DNA of 64,000 nt, taken from positions 1-64,000 of the forward strand of contig DATFYA010000014.1 of assembly GCA_035315345.1 (NCBI GenBank). The letters run 5' to 3'. The DNA comes from Candidatus Methylomirabilota bacterium (GTDB taxonomy: Bacteria > Methylomirabilota > Methylomirabilia > Rokubacteriales > CSP1-6). The first letter of the stretch is position 1. Each line of letters starts with the position of its first letter. This document shows, piece by piece, positions 52,018 through 60,257 of this stretch. The position numbers were made by a program, and so were the translations under genes. The notes below the pieces were generated by a model, which worked only from the letters and a program-made list of their open reading frames with translations, made no database searches and was not told where the DNA came from.

Positions 52018-52956
52018 GTGGCCACAGCCGAGCGCACAGACCGCATCAAGGGCGTCCTCTCCCCGGTCGTCACCCCGTTCAAGGCCGACCTGTCGCCCGA
52101 TCCCGAGCGCTTCGTGCGGCAGTGCCGCTGGCTCCTGTCCCAGGACGTGGGCCTCGCGGTGTTCGGCACGAACTCGGAGGCCAACTCGCTGTCGAGCGAG
52201 GAGAAGATCGAGCTGCTCGATCGGCTGGTCGCGGGCGGCATCGACCCGTCGCGTCTGATGCCGGGCACCGGTTGTTGCGCGTTGACCGACTCGGTGCGGC
52301 TCACCGCGCACGCCATGAAGCTGGGCGCGGGCGGCGTGCTGATGCTGCCGCCCTTCTACTACAAGGGGGTCTCCGACGACGGGCTCTTCAAGAACTTCGC
52401 GGAGGTGATCGAGCGGGTAGGCGACCGGCGTCTGCGCGTGTACGTCTATCACATCCCGCCCGTCTCGCAGGTGCCGATCACCCTCGGGCTGATCGAGCGC
52501 CTCCTGAAGGCCTATCCCGGCATCGTGGCCGGCGTGAAGGACAGCGGCGGCGACTGGAACAATACCAAGGCGATGCTGGACGCGTTCGCGGCGTCCGGCT
52601 TCGACGTCTTCGCGGGGAGCGAGACCTTCCTGCTCGCCAACATGCGCCACGGCGGCGCCGGCTGCATCAGCGCCACCGCCAACGTGAACCCCGCCCCGAT
52701 CGCGCGCCTCCACCGCGAGTGGCAGACGCCGGAGGCCGACGCGCAGCAGGCGCGCCTCGACCAGATCCGCGGCATCATGCAGCGCTATCCGATGATCCCC
52801 GCGCTCAAGGCGGTGATCGCGCGCTACGGCGGCGACCCGGCATGGGTCACGGTGCGGCCGCCGCTGGTGGCCCTGACCGACGAGCAGCGCGCCGCCCTCG
52901 CGGCCGAGCTGGGCCGCGCCGCGTTCAGCATGCCCGGGCTCGGGCGGGAGGAGTAG
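52018..52956 (+). CDS. Dihydrodipicolinate synthase/N-acetylneuraminate lyase family protein
   Basis: A 312-residue TIM-barrel class I aldolase. The Schiff-base Lys is in IVAGVKDSGGD and the catalytic Tyr in VYVYHIPPV; the pyruvate-binding loop FGTNSEANSLSSEEK replaces the GTTGE of DapA. It is probably a catabolic aldolase or dehydratase for a pyruvate-derived sugar acid rather than the lysine enzyme. GTG 52018 follows AAGGAG with good spacing. The beta-lactamase-like gene begins 5 bp downstream. Confidence 0.9.
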   Translation: MATAERTDRIKGVLSPVVTPFKADLSPDPERFVRQCRWLLSQDVGLAVFGTNSEANSLSSEEKIELLDRLVAGGIDPSRLMPGTGCCALTDSVRLTAHAMKLGAGGVLMLPPFYYKGVSDDGLFKNFAEVIERVGDRRLRVYVYHIPPVSQVPITLGLIERLLKAYPGIVAGVKDSGGDWNNTKAMLDAFAASGFDVFAGSETFLLANMRHGGAGCISATANVNPAPIARLHREWQTPEADAQQARLDQIRGIMQRYPMIPALKAVIARYGGDPAWVTVRPPLVALTDEQRAALAAELGRAAFSMPGLGREE

Positions 52957-52961
52957 ACGCG

Positions 52962-53801
52962 ATGAAGGAGCTGGCCGCCCGCCTCGACGCGCTCTGCGAC
53001 GCGCTGCCGTTCCAGACCAGCTGGTACCTGAAGGACCTGGGAAGTGGCGCTCGCGCCGACCGGCGGGGCGACGTGCCGGTGCCCTCGGCGAGCACGCGCA
53101 AGATCTCGATCATGATGGCCGCGCTGAAGGCGGTGCACGACGGCAAGCTGGCGCTGGACCAGAAGGTGACGATCGACTCCAGGTACCAGGACAACGACTC
53201 GGGCACGTTCCAGCATCTGACGCCCGGTTTCTGGATCACGTTCCGCGACGCGCTGGTGATGATGATCATCGTCAGCGACAATACGGCAACCGGCCTCGTG
53301 GTGGACCTGGTGGGCCTCGGCGAGATCCAGCGCTTCTGCGAATCGATCGGCATGACCGGCACCATCCACCGCTTCGGCATCCCGCCCCGGCTCGGGCCCG
53401 ATCACGCGCTGGAGCAGGTCACGTCCACCACGCCGAACGACCAGGGCCTGCTGCTCGAGCTGATCCTGCGCGGCACCCGCGACGCCGCGGTGGCGGCGCG
53501 CCTGGGCGTGACACCGGATCTGTGCCGCCTCGGGCTCGACATCCTCTCGTGGCAGAAGCTGAAGGCGCGGCTGCCCTCGCAGCTGCCGCTCGGCACGAAG
53601 GTCGCGCACAAGACCGGCACCGGCTCGCGCGGCTTCATGGACGCGGGCATTGTGTGGAAGGACGATCGCCCGCTCTTCATCCTCACCGCCTACACCGATC
53701 ACGTCCCGGCCGCGCTGCCCGACGGCACCCCCGGCTTCACCGCGGCCAACACGCTCATCGGCCGCATGGCGCGCGTCGCGTACGACGCGCTCGCCGGCTA
53801 G
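52962..53801 (+). CDS. Class A beta-lactamase-fold serine hydrolase
   Basis: A 279-residue protein with the three serine beta-lactamase/DD-peptidase motifs: Ser-x-x-Lys in ASTRKISIM, SDN in VSDNTATG and KTG in AHKTGTGS. No signal peptide is visible, so it would be cytoplasmic, which is unusual for a true beta-lactamase; a hydrolase or esterase of this fold is as likely. It lies between the DHDPS-like aldolase (5 bp) and the PIG-L gene (11 bp). Resistance function should not be assumed. Confidence 0.87.
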   Translation: MKELAARLDALCDALPFQTSWYLKDLGSGARADRRGDVPVPSASTRKISIMMAALKAVHDGKLALDQKVTIDSRYQDNDSGTFQHLTPGFWITFRDALVMMIIVSDNTATGLVVDLVGLGEIQRFCESIGMTGTIHRFGIPPRLGPDHALEQVTSTTPNDQGLLLELILRGTRDAAVAARLGVTPDLCRLGLDILSWQKLKARLPSQLPLGTKVAHKTGTGSRGFMDAGIVWKDDRPLFILTAYTDHVPAALPDGTPGFTAANTLIGRMARVAYDALAG

Positions 53802-53812
53802 TCGCTCGGGCC

Positions 53813-54553
53813 GTGGCCCCGCGCAGCGCGCCGAAGGAGCCGCCCGCTCCCGCGCGGGCCATGAGCATCCACGCGCATCCCGACGACCAGGAGTTCACGG
53901 TCGCCGGCACCCTGGCCAAGTGGGCGCGCGCCGGCTGCGAGATCGTGTCGGTGTGCATCACCAGCGGCGGGGCCGGCTCGAACAAGTACACGCCGCTCGA
54001 CATGACCCGGCACGCGCTGGTCACCATCCGCGAAGACGAGCAGCGCGAGGCCTGCCGCATCCTCGGCGTGAAGGAGACGATCTTCCTCGGCTACGAGGAC
54101 GGCGCGCTCGAGCCCTCCATCGGGCTCCGGCGAGAGCTGACCCGGCTGATCCGGCGCCACCGGCCGGAGGCGGTCCTGACCGGCGATCCCACCGTGCGCT
54201 ACTACGGCACCACTTACATGAACCACCCCGACCACCGCGCGGCTGCCGACGTCGCGCTCGACGCGGTGTTTCCGTCGGCGGGCACTCGGCTGATCTTCCC
54301 CGAGCTGCTCGACGAGGGCCTCGATCCGCACGAGGTGCGCCAGGTCTACATCCACGGGGCCGAGCGGCCGGATACGTACGTCGACATCGCGGAGTTCCTG
54401 GACGTGAAGGTGGCCGCGCTGCGCGCGCACAAGAGCCAGATGGGCGAGTGGGATCCGAGCGAGATGATCACCCAGTGGGCCCGCGAGCAAGGCCGTCGCC
54501 GCAAGCTGACCGCCGCCGAATCCTACCGCCGAATGCTGCTGTCGGATCTCTGA
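53813..54553 (+). CDS. PIG-L family deacetylase
   Basis: About 246 residues from GTG 53813, or 230 from ATG 53861. Zinc-site motifs are HAHPDDQEF at the N-terminus and MNHPDHRAAADV further on. PIG-L/LmbE enzymes remove N-acetyl groups from sugars such as GlcNAc-linked lipids or mycothiol precursors. The end is followed two bases later by palindromic repeat copy 3. It probably shares the operon of the aldolase and the serine hydrolase, which could make a small pathway for an N-acylated sugar. Confidence 0.9.
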   Translation: MAPRSAPKEPPAPARAMSIHAHPDDQEFTVAGTLAKWARAGCEIVSVCITSGGAGSNKYTPLDMTRHALVTIREDEQREACRILGVKETIFLGYEDGALEPSIGLRRELTRLIRRHRPEAVLTGDPTVRYYGTTYMNHPDHRAAADVALDAVFPSAGTRLIFPELLDEGLDPHEVRQVYIHGAERPDTYVDIAEFLDVKVAALRAHKSQMGEWDPSEMITQWAREQGRRRKLTAAESYRRMLLSDL

Positions 54554-54555
54554 CC

Positions 54556-54641
54556 GGGGTCAGGTCTTGCATTACGACATTTCCGCCGCTCGCGCTGTCT
54601 GCCCTCGCGCGAGGAAATGTCGTAATGCAAGACCTGACCCC
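54556..54641. repeat. Palindromic repeat copy 3 (86 bp), convergent spacer
   Basis: Perfect 29-nt arms at 54556-54584 and 54613-54641, loop of 28 nt. The first 27 nt of the arm equal copy 1. It starts 2 bp after the PIG-L stop, and its last base is the first base of the opposing gene's stop codon, so it fills the spacer exactly. Confidence 0.93.
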
Positions 54642-55042
54642 TAACGCGGGGCGACCTGGATCCAGCCGGCCGGGCACTGCGTCACCTGCGGGTAGTAGCC
54701 GGCCGGGTCCTGGCAGTAGTACCAGTAGGACTCGGCGGGACGCTGGATGTACGTGGTGGGGGGCGGCGTGACCACCACCGGCGGCGGGGCATAGCGATAG
54801 TAGTACGGGCCGTACGGATACCCGTAGTACGGCGGGCCCACGTAGAAGCGCGGGCCCACGAAGACGCGGGGTCCGATGAACACGCGCCCGTGAAAATGCG
54901 GGCCATGCCCGTGCCCATGCCCGCGGAAGTGCCCGTGTCCGCGGCCGCCCGCCACAACCGGCGCGCCGGCGCCGGCCACGCCCACCAGGAGCGCGACCAG
55001 CCCGAAACCCACCATCAACCGCCCGATCGCCCGAATCTTCAT
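54641..55042 (-). CDS. Secreted Gly/His/Tyr-rich small protein
   Basis: A 133-residue exported protein. A signal peptide (residues 1-30, FGLVALLVGVAGAGAPVVAGG) precedes a His/Gly-rich run (HGHFRGHGHGHGPHFHG), a Tyr/Pro-rich stretch (PPYYGYPYGPYYYRYAPPP) and a C-terminal domain with two Cys in a CQDPAGYYPQVTQCPAGW pattern seen in many envelope proteins of Gram-negative bacteria. The His-rich part may bind metal ions. Function unknown. The stop codon overlaps the last base of palindromic repeat copy 3. Confidence 0.78.
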   Translation of the reverse strand: MKIRAIGRLMVGFGLVALLVGVAGAGAPVVAGGRGHGHFRGHGHGHGPHFHGRVFIGPRVFVGPRFYVGPPYYGYPYGPYYYRYAPPPVVVTPPPTTYIQRPAESYWYYCQDPAGYYPQVTQCPAGWIQVAPR

Positions 55043-55101
55043 GCTCGACAGTCCGACGGCCCGCCGCCGCGGTCTATTCGACCGGAGCGGTCGGCACGCG
55101 G

Positions 55102-56151
55102 TCAGGAGCCGACGCGCGAGTCCTCCGGCACGTAGCTCTTCCGGTGGAAATAGTTCGCGTTGTAGAAGTCGACCACCAGGTCGCGGTAGACCGCCGGCGG
55201 GTAACGCGGCGGGTCGTCGGGGCCGGTGCAGCTCGGCAGGCACTCGATGACCGCGGTCGGCAGCGGGCTGTAGAAGAACGCGATCGAATAGCGATCGGTC
55301 CCGGACTCGTTCAGCACCGCGTGCGGCGTGGAGAGGAACCGATCGTTCGACCAGCGCTTCATCATGTTGCCCAGGTTCACCAGGAACGTCCCCGGGATCA
55401 AGGGCGGGGCGAGCCATTCGCCCGAGGGCAGCCGCACCGCCAGCCCCGGCACCTCGGTGCGGGCCAGGATGGTGATGAACGAGTTGTCGGTATGCGGGCC
55501 CTGCCCGAACTGCTCGTCGTCGCTCACGTCTTGCGGCGGGTAGTGCAGGAAGCGCAGGTTGATGTGGGCCTCGCCGGTGAAGAACGGGGTGAAATAGTCG
55601 GCGGGCATGCCGAGCGCGCGAGCCAGCACCGGCAGCATTGTCCACCCGACGCTCTCGAGGGTCTTGAAGTAGGCGACCATGGCCGCGCGCATCGCCCCGC
55701 GTCCGTCCGGCCACTGATTGCGGCCGCGCAGCGGCGTGCCCGCCACCACGTCGGGATGATCCGCGGGGCGGTCGTGGCTGATGAAGAAGCTCTCGTTGTA
55801 GTTCGGCCGGGTCGCCTTGTGGACGGTCGAAGCCTTCTGGATGGACTGGTTCACCGGCAGGTAGCCGATGTTGTTCTCGTTGATCGCCAGGCGCGCCTTC
55901 TCGTCGATCGACATCGCGTGAAACTCGTGAGAGGCCGCGAAGGCGGCGTCCACCACCGTGTCCGGCACCCCGTGGCCGGCCAGATAGAAGAACCCGACCG
56001 TCTCGCTGGCGTGCCGCACCTGACGAGCGAGCGCCTCGGACGCCTCCGGATCCGCGGGCCCCGCCCGGAACACGGGCGAGAAATCGATGACCGGGATCTC
56101 CCGCGTGGCCTCCTCGACGTTCCTGACCGCCAGGCTCTTGAGGATGTTCAT
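55102..56151 (-). CDS. 2-oxoglutarate/Fe(II)-dependent oxygenase, isopenicillin N synthase-like
   Basis: A 349-residue non-haem iron enzyme of the DIOX_N/2OG-FeII family. The start (REIPVIDFSPV, GFFYLAGHGVPD) is the conserved DIOX_N part. Iron ligands: His and Asp in GPHTDNSF and the distal His in LSTPHAVLN; 2-oxoglutarate Arg in RYSIAFFY. It could hydroxylate or desaturate a small metabolite. ATG at 56151. It stands alone, 84 bp from the next minus-strand gene and 60 bp from the one downstream. Confidence 0.92.
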   Translation of the reverse strand: MNILKSLAVRNVEEATREIPVIDFSPVFRAGPADPEASEALARQVRHASETVGFFYLAGHGVPDTVVDAAFAASHEFHAMSIDEKARLAINENNIGYLPVNQSIQKASTVHKATRPNYNESFFISHDRPADHPDVVAGTPLRGRNQWPDGRGAMRAAMVAYFKTLESVGWTMLPVLARALGMPADYFTPFFTGEAHINLRFLHYPPQDVSDDEQFGQGPHTDNSFITILARTEVPGLAVRLPSGEWLAPPLIPGTFLVNLGNMMKRWSNDRFLSTPHAVLNESGTDRYSIAFFYSPLPTAVIECLPSCTGPDDPPRYPPAVYRDLVVDFYNANYFHRKSYVPEDSRVGS

Positions 56152-56235
56152 GGCGGAGATCCTAGCGCACCGTCGCGACGGCCGGCAACCGGCGGCGGGG
56201 CCCCGGTTCCGACCCCGCCGCCGTTCCGCGAGCGA

Positions 56236-56520
56236 TCAGCAGTTGGGGACCGAGCGAAGCCGGGCCTCGATCGTGTCGCCGACCTTCAGGTCCTGGAGCG
56301 TTTCCTTCGACGCCTGGAACTCGTGCGTCTTGCCGCTGGCCTCGGTCACCGCCACCTTGCCGGAGGCCTGGTCGATCCGCACCACCTTGCCTTCGACCTT
56401 CTGCGGCGAGCCGGCCTTGGCCGCGTCACACGCGGCCTTGTTGGTCTGCGCCGACGCGGCGCCGACCCAGAGCGGAACTGCCAGCATCGTGCCCATCGCG
56501 ACCGCCTGGTACCGCTTCAT
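56236..56520 (-). CDS. Small secreted protein, OB-like fold, function unknown
   Basis: A 94-residue exported protein. Signal peptide AVAMGTMLAVPLWVGAASAQ, then one small beta domain (KVEGKVVRIDQASGKVAVTEASGKTHEFQ ... KVGDTIEARL) reminiscent of DUF1344 or OB-type proteins, with Cys near each end that could pair. GGAGGA precedes the ATG at 56520. Encoded 17 bp after the glycine-zipper lipoprotein, so probably co-transcribed. Confidence 0.75.
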   Translation of the reverse strand: MKRYQAVAMGTMLAVPLWVGAASAQTNKAACDAAKAGSPQKVEGKVVRIDQASGKVAVTEASGKTHEFQASKETLQDLKVGDTIEARLRSVPNC

Positions 56521-56537
56521 CGAGTCTCCTCCGCACG

Positions 56538-56759
56538 CTAGTGCTTCGTGATGTCGTAGATGGCGCCGGCGGCGGCACCGACGCCGGTTCCGATCAAGGC
56601 GCCCTTGCCGGCGCCGTATCCGGTCCCCGCGCCCACCGCCGCGCCCGCTCCCGCACCCACCGCGGCGCCGCCGACCGTTCCGCACGCGGTCGCGGTGAGC
56701 GAGAGCAGCGATAGCCCGATCGTCGCGGACAGGATTCGATTCGCTTTCGTCCTGGTCAT
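56538..56759 (-). CDS. Glycine-zipper lipoprotein
   Basis: A 73-residue protein with lipoprotein signal (ILSATIGLSLLSLTATAC, Cys as lipid site) and a Gly/Ala-rich zipper (GAAVGAGAGAAVGAGTGYGA), typical of small outer-membrane or envelope glycine-zipper proteins. AGGAGGT ten bases upstream supports ATG 56759; GTG 56768 is too close to it. Probably an envelope-stabilising or stress protein, by family only. Confidence 0.8.
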   Translation of the reverse strand: MTRTKANRILSATIGLSLLSLTATACGTVGGAAVGAGAGAAVGAGTGYGAGKGALIGTGVGAAAGAIYDITKH

Positions 56760-57001
56760 GTGGTTCACCTACCTCCTGTACGACTCGATCGTGGCAACCC
56801 GCGTGCCAGCGGGACGAATCGCGGGCTCCTCCCGAGATTTCTGTCGTTGCGCCGAGGACGCCTCGCGGCGCTTCCGGATTCGCGGAAAAAGCTACAGCGA
56901 GGCGCTGGTAAGAATTACCGTTGCCCGCGTGACACCGATGCGCGATTCTTCTTTGCCGGCCGCTTCGCGCGGCCACGAGACACGACCCACGAGGAGGACG
57001 C

Positions 57002-57784
57002 ATGGGACAGCTGGACGGCAAGGTGGCGCTGATCACGGGAGCGAGCAAGGGCATCGGCCGGGTGATGAGCCGGCTGTTCGCGCAGGAGGGCGCGGCGGTG
57101 GTCTGCGCCGCGCGCAGCCGCGCCCTCGTGGAGGAGACGGCGGCCCTCGTGAAGAGCGCGGGCGGGCGCGCGGTCGCGGTGAGCGGCGACGCGGCCAGCG
57201 AGGGAGACGTGCCGCGCATGGTGGAGACGGCGGTCACGGCCTTCGGCAAGCTCGACGTGCTCGTGGCCAACGCGGGCGACGGCGGACCCACCAAGCGAGT
57301 GCAGGACTATACGACCGAGGACTGGTTCTACACCGTCAACTCCTGCTTGACCAGCTCCTACATGTGCACGCGCTTCGCGGTGCCCGAGATGATCAAGGCG
57401 GGGGCCGGCTCCATCGTCTACGTCTCATCCACCGCGGGACGGCGCGGCCTGCCGTTTCGGATCGGTTACTGCGCCTCCAAGGCCGGGCAGGTCGGCATGA
57501 CCTACGGCATGGCGCTCGAGCTGTCGCCGCACAACATCCGGGTCAACGCGATCGCGCCCGGCGCGGTGGAGGGCGACCGCATCGACCGCGTGATCGCCGG
57601 ACAGGCGGAGGTGCGCGGCGTGCCGGTCGCCGACATGCGGAAGGCCTTCGTGGAGCGCGCGCCGCTGCGGCGCATGACCACCGCGGAGGACATCGCCACC
57701 CTGGCGGTCTACCTCTGCAGCGACGCGGCCAAGAACCTCTCCGGCCAGTGCATCGCGGTCACCGCCGGCGAGCCCGCGGTCTGA
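57002..57784 (+). CDS. Short-chain dehydrogenase/reductase (FabG-like)
   Basis: A 260-residue classical SDR with TGASKGIGR, VANAG, catalytic Ser region YVSSTAGRR and YCASK. The Arg after the second strand (CAARSRALVEE) favours NADP. GAGGAGG precedes the ATG at 57002. It is divergent from the glycine-zipper gene (233-bp spacer with no promoter I can name firmly) and 10 bp before the Gcd-like quinoprotein, with which it may form a two-step oxidation of a sugar or polyol. Confidence 0.92.
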   Translation: MGQLDGKVALITGASKGIGRVMSRLFAQEGAAVVCAARSRALVEETAALVKSAGGRAVAVSGDAASEGDVPRMVETAVTAFGKLDVLVANAGDGGPTKRVQDYTTEDWFYTVNSCLTSSYMCTRFAVPEMIKAGAGSIVYVSSTAGRRGLPFRIGYCASKAGQVGMTYGMALELSPHNIRVNAIAPGAVEGDRIDRVIAGQAEVRGVPVADMRKAFVERAPLRRMTTAEDIATLAVYLCSDAAKNLSGQCIAVTAGEPAV

Positions 57785-57794
57785 CGCCTCGGCG

Positions 57795-59744
57795 ATGATG
57801 CGGCCGGGCGCGTGGACGGCGGCGGCCCTGCTCGCCGCGACGTGCGTGGTCATCCCGCCCCGCGCTCCCGCGCAGACGCCCGGCGCGTCCGACTCGGGGT
57901 GGCCGTTCTACGGCAACGACGCGGGCGGCGCCCGGTACTCGGAGGTCGCCCAGATCGACCGCACCAACGTGGCGCGCCTTCGCGTGGCCTGGACGTACCG
58001 GACGGCCGCGCTCGGCCGCGGCGGAGCGCTCGACCGCAAGGCCGCCTTCGAGGCGACGCCGATCCTGGTCGACGGCACGCTCTTTCTGAGCACGCCCTAC
58101 AACCACGTCATCGCGCTCGACCCGCGCACGGGCGCGAAGCGCTGGGAATACTCCGCGCGCCTCGATCTCTCCCACGGCTACTCGGAAGTGACCTCGCGCG
58201 GGGTATCGGCCTGGCGGGATCCGAGCGCCGCCCCCGGGGCGCCGTGCCGGGTCCGCATCTTCATGGGCACGCTCGACGCCCGGCTCATCGCGCTCGACGC
58301 CGCATCCGGGACGCCCTGCGGGGGATTCGGGGCGGGCGGACAGGTCGACCTCACGCGCGACGTCGACCTGCGTGACCTCGGCAGCTACCAGGTCACCTCG
58401 CCGCCCGCGGTGAGCGGCGACGTCGTCATCGTCGGCTCGGCCATCGGGGACAACCGGGCGGTCGATGTCGAGCGCGGCATCGTGCGGGGCTTCGACGCCC
58501 GCTCGGGCGCGCTCCGCTGGACGTGGGATCCGATGCCGTGGGGACGCCAGACGACGCCCCGGACCGGCGCGGCCAACGCCTGGTCCACGCTGTCGGTGGA
58601 CGAGGCGCGCGGGCTCGTGTACGTGCCGACCGGCAGCGCCAGCCCGGACTACGCGGGCGGCGTGCGCCGCGGGGACAACCGCTGGGCGAACTCGGTGGTC
58701 GCCCTCCGCGCCGCCACCGGCGCGCTCGTCTGGGGCTTCCAGGTCGTCCACCACGACCTCTGGGACTACGACGTGGCCTCGCAGCCCACACTCCTGACCT
58801 GGCGGGACGGCACGCCGGCGGTGGCCATCACCACCAAGATGGGCCGCGTGTTCGTGCTCGACCGGGTGACCGGCGCGCCACTGATCCCGGTGGAGGAGCG
58901 GGCGGTCCCGGCGAGCGACGTGCCCGGCGAGCTGGCGTGGCCGACCCAGCCGTCCTCCGGCGTCTCGGTGGTGCCGGACACGCTGCGCGCGGAGGACGCC
59001 TGGGGCGCCGGCGACCGCGACCGCGCCTGGTGTCGTGACACGATCGCCACCGCGCGCAGTGACGGCATCTTCACGCCGCCCAGCCTGCGCGGCACGATCG
59101 TGTTTCCGGGCAACGTGGGCGGCGTGAACTGGGGCAGCGCAGCCTGGGATCCGGTCCGGCACCTGCTCGTCATGAACACCAACCGGCTGGCAACGCTGGT
59201 GCGACTGATCCCACAGGAGCGCCTCGCGCTCGAGGCGCAGACGGGCACCGTCCAGGACCGGATCCGGGCCGAGCTGGCGCTGCAGGCCGGCACGCCGTAC
59301 GCGATGCGGCGCGCGCCGCTGCTCTCGCCGGGCGGCACGCCCTGCAATCCACCGCCGTGGGGCACGGTCGTGGCGGTCGATCTCTACTCGGGCCGCACGG
59401 TCTGGGACGTGCCGCTGGGGTCGGTGGTGTCGGGCCTCTGGAAGCCACTCCTCGCGCGGCTGTTCCGTCCGGCCCTGCTCACCGCCGGGAGCCCGAACCT
59501 CGGCGGGCCCATCGTCACCGCGGGCGGCCTCGTCTTCACCGGGGCCGCCATGGACGATTACATCCGCGCCTTCGACGTCGAGAGCGGCAAGGAGCTGTGG
59601 CGCCACGAGCTGCCCGCCGGCGGCCAGGCCACGCCGATGACGTATCGCGCGGACGGGCGGCAATACGTCGTCATCGCGGCCGGTGGCCACGGCAAGCTCG
59701 GCACCACCATGGGAGACTCCGTCGTCGCGTTCACGCTGCCCTGA
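57795..59744 (+). CDS. Secreted PQQ-dependent dehydrogenase, membrane-Gcd-like propeller
   Basis: A 649-residue periplasmic quinoprotein. Signal peptide (TAAALLAATCVVIPPRAPAQ) instead of the five N-terminal helices of membrane-bound glucose dehydrogenase Gcd. Propeller motifs: GWPFYGNDAGGARYS, VIALDPRTGAKRWEY; active-site segment VVHHDLWDYDVASQP with likely catalytic Asp324 and Asp326, as in Gcd; INWG equivalent GGVNWGSAAW; end motif GGHGKLGTTMGDSVVAF. It should oxidise sugars or polyols outside the cytoplasm and pass electrons to the quinone pool or a cytochrome. The second PQQ enzyme of the window; PQQ synthesis genes are not here. Confidence 0.9.
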   Translation: MMRPGAWTAAALLAATCVVIPPRAPAQTPGASDSGWPFYGNDAGGARYSEVAQIDRTNVARLRVAWTYRTAALGRGGALDRKAAFEATPILVDGTLFLSTPYNHVIALDPRTGAKRWEYSARLDLSHGYSEVTSRGVSAWRDPSAAPGAPCRVRIFMGTLDARLIALDAASGTPCGGFGAGGQVDLTRDVDLRDLGSYQVTSPPAVSGDVVIVGSAIGDNRAVDVERGIVRGFDARSGALRWTWDPMPWGRQTTPRTGAANAWSTLSVDEARGLVYVPTGSASPDYAGGVRRGDNRWANSVVALRAATGALVWGFQVVHHDLWDYDVASQPTLLTWRDGTPAVAITTKMGRVFVLDRVTGAPLIPVEERAVPASDVPGELAWPTQPSSGVSVVPDTLRAEDAWGAGDRDRAWCRDTIATARSDGIFTPPSLRGTIVFPGNVGGVNWGSAAWDPVRHLLVMNTNRLATLVRLIPQERLALEAQTGTVQDRIRAELALQAGTPYAMRRAPLLSPGGTPCNPPPWGTVVAVDLYSGRTVWDVPLGSVVSGLWKPLLARLFRPALLTAGSPNLGGPIVTAGGLVFTGAAMDDYIRAFDVESGKELWRHELPAGGQATPMTYRADGRQYVVIAAGGHGKLGTTMGDSVVAFTLP

Positions 59745-59761
59745 CGAGGCCGCTCGCTTCG

Positions 59762-59790
59762 TTGACACCCTTCGCGCCCCCGCGTAGAGT
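59762..59790 (+). promoter_or_regulatory. Sigma-70 promoter before DUF35/thiolase operon B
   Basis: Perfect TTGACA (59762-59767), 17-bp spacer, TAGAGT (59785-59790, 4 of 6). About 45 bp before the ATG at 59836. The best promoter match in the window. Confidence 0.6.
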
Positions 59791-59835
59791 CTCAGCGGTC
59801 TCGTCGTCACCGCGTCATCGCGAGAGAGGAGCGCC

Positions 59836-60252
59836 ATGGACGTCGATCGCCCGCTGCCCACGCCCATCACCCCGGAGGCCAAGCCGTTCTGGGACGGTTG
59901 TAAGGCCGAGAAGCTGATGCTCCCTCGCTGCGAGGAGTGCGGGCACGTCTTCTTCTATCCCCGCATCCTGTGCCCGCGCTGTCACTCGCGGCGCATCGGG
60001 TGGATGCAGGCGAGCGGACGCGGCACGCTGCACTCCTTCGAGATCGCCTACCAGGCTTTCCAGAAGGCGTGGAAGATCAAGCCGCCCTACGTGCTCGCGA
60101 TGGTCCAGCTGGACGAGGGGCCGCGCATGATGTCGAACCTGATCAACGTGGAGCCCTCGCCGAAGGCGATCACGTGCGACATGCCGGTGGAGGTCGTGTT
60201 CACCAAGGTGAGCGACGAGGTGACCCTGCCGCTCTTCCAGCCGAGGCGGTGA
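59836..60252 (+). CDS. DUF35 zinc-ribbon/OB-fold acyl-CoA-associated protein (copy B)
   Basis: A 138-residue protein with zinc ribbon CEECG and CPRCH, then an OB fold (GTLHSFEIAYQAF, PPYVLAMVQLDEGP). It is the partner of the thiolase-family protein encoded 5 bp later, paralogous to the pair at 24315-25880. GAGAGGAG precedes the ATG. Likely forms a complex handling an acyl-CoA substrate; the pathway is unknown. Confidence 0.92.
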   Translation: MDVDRPLPTPITPEAKPFWDGCKAEKLMLPRCEECGHVFFYPRILCPRCHSRRIGWMQASGRGTLHSFEIAYQAFQKAWKIKPPYVLAMVQLDEGPRMMSNLINVEPSPKAITCDMPVEVVFTKVSDEVTLPLFQPRR

Positions 60253-60257
60253 GCGTC

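Noticed and set aside
54641-55042. Tandem-repeat or ice-nucleation-like protein
   Set aside because: The His/Gly and Tyr/Pro runs are irregular low complexity in a small signal-peptide protein with a common Cys-containing C-terminus, not ordered repeats.
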